A stretch of 7,016 bases of DNA from Clostridiaceae bacterium (GTDB taxonomy: Bacteria; Bacillota; Clostridia; Oscillospirales; Acutalibacteraceae), in the NCBI GenBank assembly GCA_904501685.1, contig CAJGBX010000068.1, forward strand, positions 1 through 7,016. Reading direction: 5' to 3'. A program made the translations under genes and the position numbers. How positions within the stretch are numbered: position 1 is the stretch's first letter; each line of letters begins with the position of its first letter. Of the stretch, positions 5,644 through 7,016 are shown one piece after another. The notes under the pieces were generated by a model. The model saw only the letters and a program-made list of their open reading frames with translations, was not told the origin of the DNA and made no database searches.

Positions 5644-6009
5644 TTATTTCATTTTAGGTTTTGCAAAGAGGGAAACGAGCCATCCGAACAGTATTGCCGC
5701 CGTTATGCCGGCCGCCGTTGCGGTGACTCCGCCGGTCAATGCGCCTATTAATCCGTATTCCGACACCGCCTCCTTGACTCCGGTGGCAAGGCTGAAGCCA
5801 AAACCGGTCAACGGTACGGTGGCTCCGGCGCCGGCAAAATCCACCAACGGCTCATAAACACCGACCGCTGTCAAAAACACGCCTGCCACAACATACGAAA
5901 CAAGTATTCTCGCAGGGGTGAGCTTGGTTTTGTCAATCAATATTTGTCCGACAGCGCAAATTATTCCGCCTACTAAAAACGCTTTTAAGCAATCCATAAA
6001 GACATCCAT
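5644..6009 (-). CDS. spoVAE: Stage V sporulation protein AE (SpoVAEB-type membrane protein)
   Basis: This is a small protein of the SpoVAC/SpoVAEB family, part of the inner spore membrane channel that moves dipicolinic acid into the forespore and releases it at germination. The 121 residues are full length (the Bacillus protein is about 116). Conserved blocks are AFLVGGIICAVGQILIDKTKLTPARIL (positions 10-36) and YEPLVDFAGAGATVPLTGFG (52-71). Hydrophobic membrane segments lie near 8-24, 34-51 and 88-115, and the C-terminus is basic (KPKMK). CGGAGGAA upstream of ATG 6009 fixes the start; an ATG five codons in is less well placed. It lies 18 bases after the SpoVAF-like gene, so they share a transcript whose promoter is outside the window, presumably forespore-specific. 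Confidence 0.93.
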   Translation of the reverse strand: MDVFMDCLKAFLVGGIICAVGQILIDKTKLTPARILVSYVVAGVFLTAVGVYEPLVDFAGAGATVPLTGFGFSLATGVKEAVSEYGLIGALTGGVTATAAGITAAILFGWLVSLFAKPKMK

Positions 6010-6027
6010 TTTAATTCCTCCGTTTTC

Positions 6028-7016
6028 TTAGTGGTTTTTGTAACGTATTCCTGTGCGGATGAACATTCTTGCGAAATCCCTTGGTTTAAAGGGTATTATT
6101 GGGCTTAAATAACTGCGTCCGCTAAGGGTTTTTGAGAAACCTGCAAGCAACAGTACGGCAAGCAAGCCGCCGAAAAACCCATAATAACCGAAAAGCTGTG
6201 ATAAAATCAGCAGAAAAATACGCGAAAACTTCATCGCATATCCCATTTCAAAACTCGGCTGTGCAAAGGACGAAATCGCTACAAACGCCATATACATTAT
6301 GGTTTCCGACACAAACCATCCCGACTCAACCGCAAATTCGCCCAAAATCAGACCGCCGATGATACCTAACGAGCTTGAAAGCGTATTGGGTGTGTTGAGC
6401 GAAGCCAACCGAAGTCCGTCGATAAAAAGCTCGAGCAGTAAAAATTGAGCAAAAATAGGAATTGAATAATCTTCATCGGTATTTATAAACCCAAGCCAAT
6501 CAGGTAAAAGATTGGGATTGTTCAGCCAAATAAGCACAAGCGGTGTCATAACCACCGTCAGCACCGAGACTACCGCCCGGATAATTCGCACATAAGTGCC
6601 GGTTAAAGGCGGAAAATAGTAATCATCCGTTTCCTTTGAAAAATCGGCAATTGAGTTCGGGAAAATCATTATAGCAGGGGAATTGTCCATTATCAGCACA
6701 ACCTTTCCCTCCAGAATACAGGCTGCGGCAAAGTCGGGACGCTCGGTGAACCTGACCTTAGGGAACGGATTAAAAAATGCAGTTGGTACAAGCAGCTCGG
6801 ACAACGCCTGCGAGGTCATTGAAACACCTTGAATATCAATTTCCTCAAGCCTTTTTTGAAGACGTTTTATCACCTTTGGGTCGGCTAATCCGTCGATAAA
6901 ACCGATAGCAACGTCCACTTTTGAGGACTTTCCCACCTGAAAATGCTTCATTCTGAGCTTAGGGTCACGAATACGCCGTCTAATAAGCGCACAGTTGAAA
7001 ATCATTGTTTCGACAA
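6028..7016 (-). CDS. spoVAF: GerA-family spore germination protein, probably SpoVAF (5' end missing)
   Basis: This membrane protein belongs to the GerAA/SpoVAF family of the inner spore membrane, acting in germinant response. The frame continues through the right edge (..VET-MIFNCALIRRR), so ATG 7005 is internal. About 328 residues are visible and 130-170 N-terminal residues are missing, judging from the usual length near 490. The soluble part has ALIRRRIRDPKLRM, DVAIGFIDGLADP, NPFPKVRFTERPDFAA and LEGKVVLIMDNSPA. The membrane half has about five hydrophobic segments, including the family hallmark LELFIDGLRLASLNTPNTL followed by GIIGGLILGEFAVESGW. The adjacent spoVAEB favours SpoVAF over a GerAA receptor subunit, but the absence of gerB/gerC can be checked only on the downstream side. 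Confidence 0.85.
   Translation of the reverse strand, partial: VETMIFNCALIRRRIRDPKLRMKHFQVGKSSKVDVAIGFIDGLADPKVIKRLQKRLEEIDIQGVSMTSQALSELLVPTAFFNPFPKVRFTERPDFAAACILEGKVVLIMDNSPAIMIFPNSIADFSKETDDYYFPPLTGTYVRIIRAVVSVLTVVMTPLVLIWLNNPNLLPDWLGFINTDEDYSIPIFAQFLLLELFIDGLRLASLNTPNTLSSSLGIIGGLILGEFAVESGWFVSETIMYMAFVAISSFAQPSFEMGYAMKFSRIFLLILSQLFGYYGFFGGLLAVLLLAGFSKTLSGRSYLSPIIPFKPRDFARMFIRTGIRYKNH

Noticed and set aside
5582..5857. Plus-strand reading frame of 91 codons starting MFHVKH and containing VSRET
   Set aside because: Those peptides are the translation of the two parS palindromes. The rest is antisense to spoVAEB, and there is no ribosome binding site.
7003..7005. ATG 7005 as the start of the GerA-family gene
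   Set aside because: The frame continues upstream to the window edge with family-like residues (VET before MIFNCALIRRR), and a start here would remove much of the N-terminal domain.

Overview
The window looks like chromosomal DNA from an endospore-forming member of the Bacillota. A gut-type clostridium (Oscillospiraceae or a relative) is my best guess, from inference only. The reasons are two spoVA-type spore genes, a Soj/Spo0J (ParA/ParB) pair with two exact Bacillus-type parS sites, strong AGGAGG-type ribosome binding sites and AT-rich intergenic DNA. All seven genes lie on the minus strand, so the text below runs from high to low coordinates. No stretch over 300 bases lacks a gene; the longest gaps are 1547-1741 and 5493-5643, and both carry regulatory signals.

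Spore block (7016-5644): the end of a GerA-family germination protein, most likely SpoVAF and cut by the window edge, is followed 18 bases later by spoVAEB. Next comes a short intergenic region with two perfect parS palindromes and a good vegetative promoter.

Segregation and housekeeping operon (5492-1742): soj/parA (TTG start), spo0J/parB, serS and an acyl-ACP thioesterase. No terminator is visible between them, and serS overlaps the thioesterase by one base. A strong intrinsic hairpin (1681-1721) ends the unit.

Regulated transporter operon (1657 to 1 and beyond): a Crp/Fnr-family regulator is followed after 52 bases by a lipoprotein substrate-binding protein of a NitT/TauT-like ABC importer, which runs off the left edge. 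The control region is the most information-rich part of the window. It has a near-consensus sigma-A promoter and, just upstream, a perfect 34-base palindrome whose core exactly matches the Rex redox-repressor consensus. A second inverted repeat sits on the predicted transcription start. This suggests an importer controlled both by NADH/NAD+ state and by its own Crp/Fnr protein.

I see no RNA genes, insertion sequences, CRISPR arrays or phage genes. No completely new system is evident. The best leads are the dual-operator promoter and the parS sites packed between spoVA and soj.
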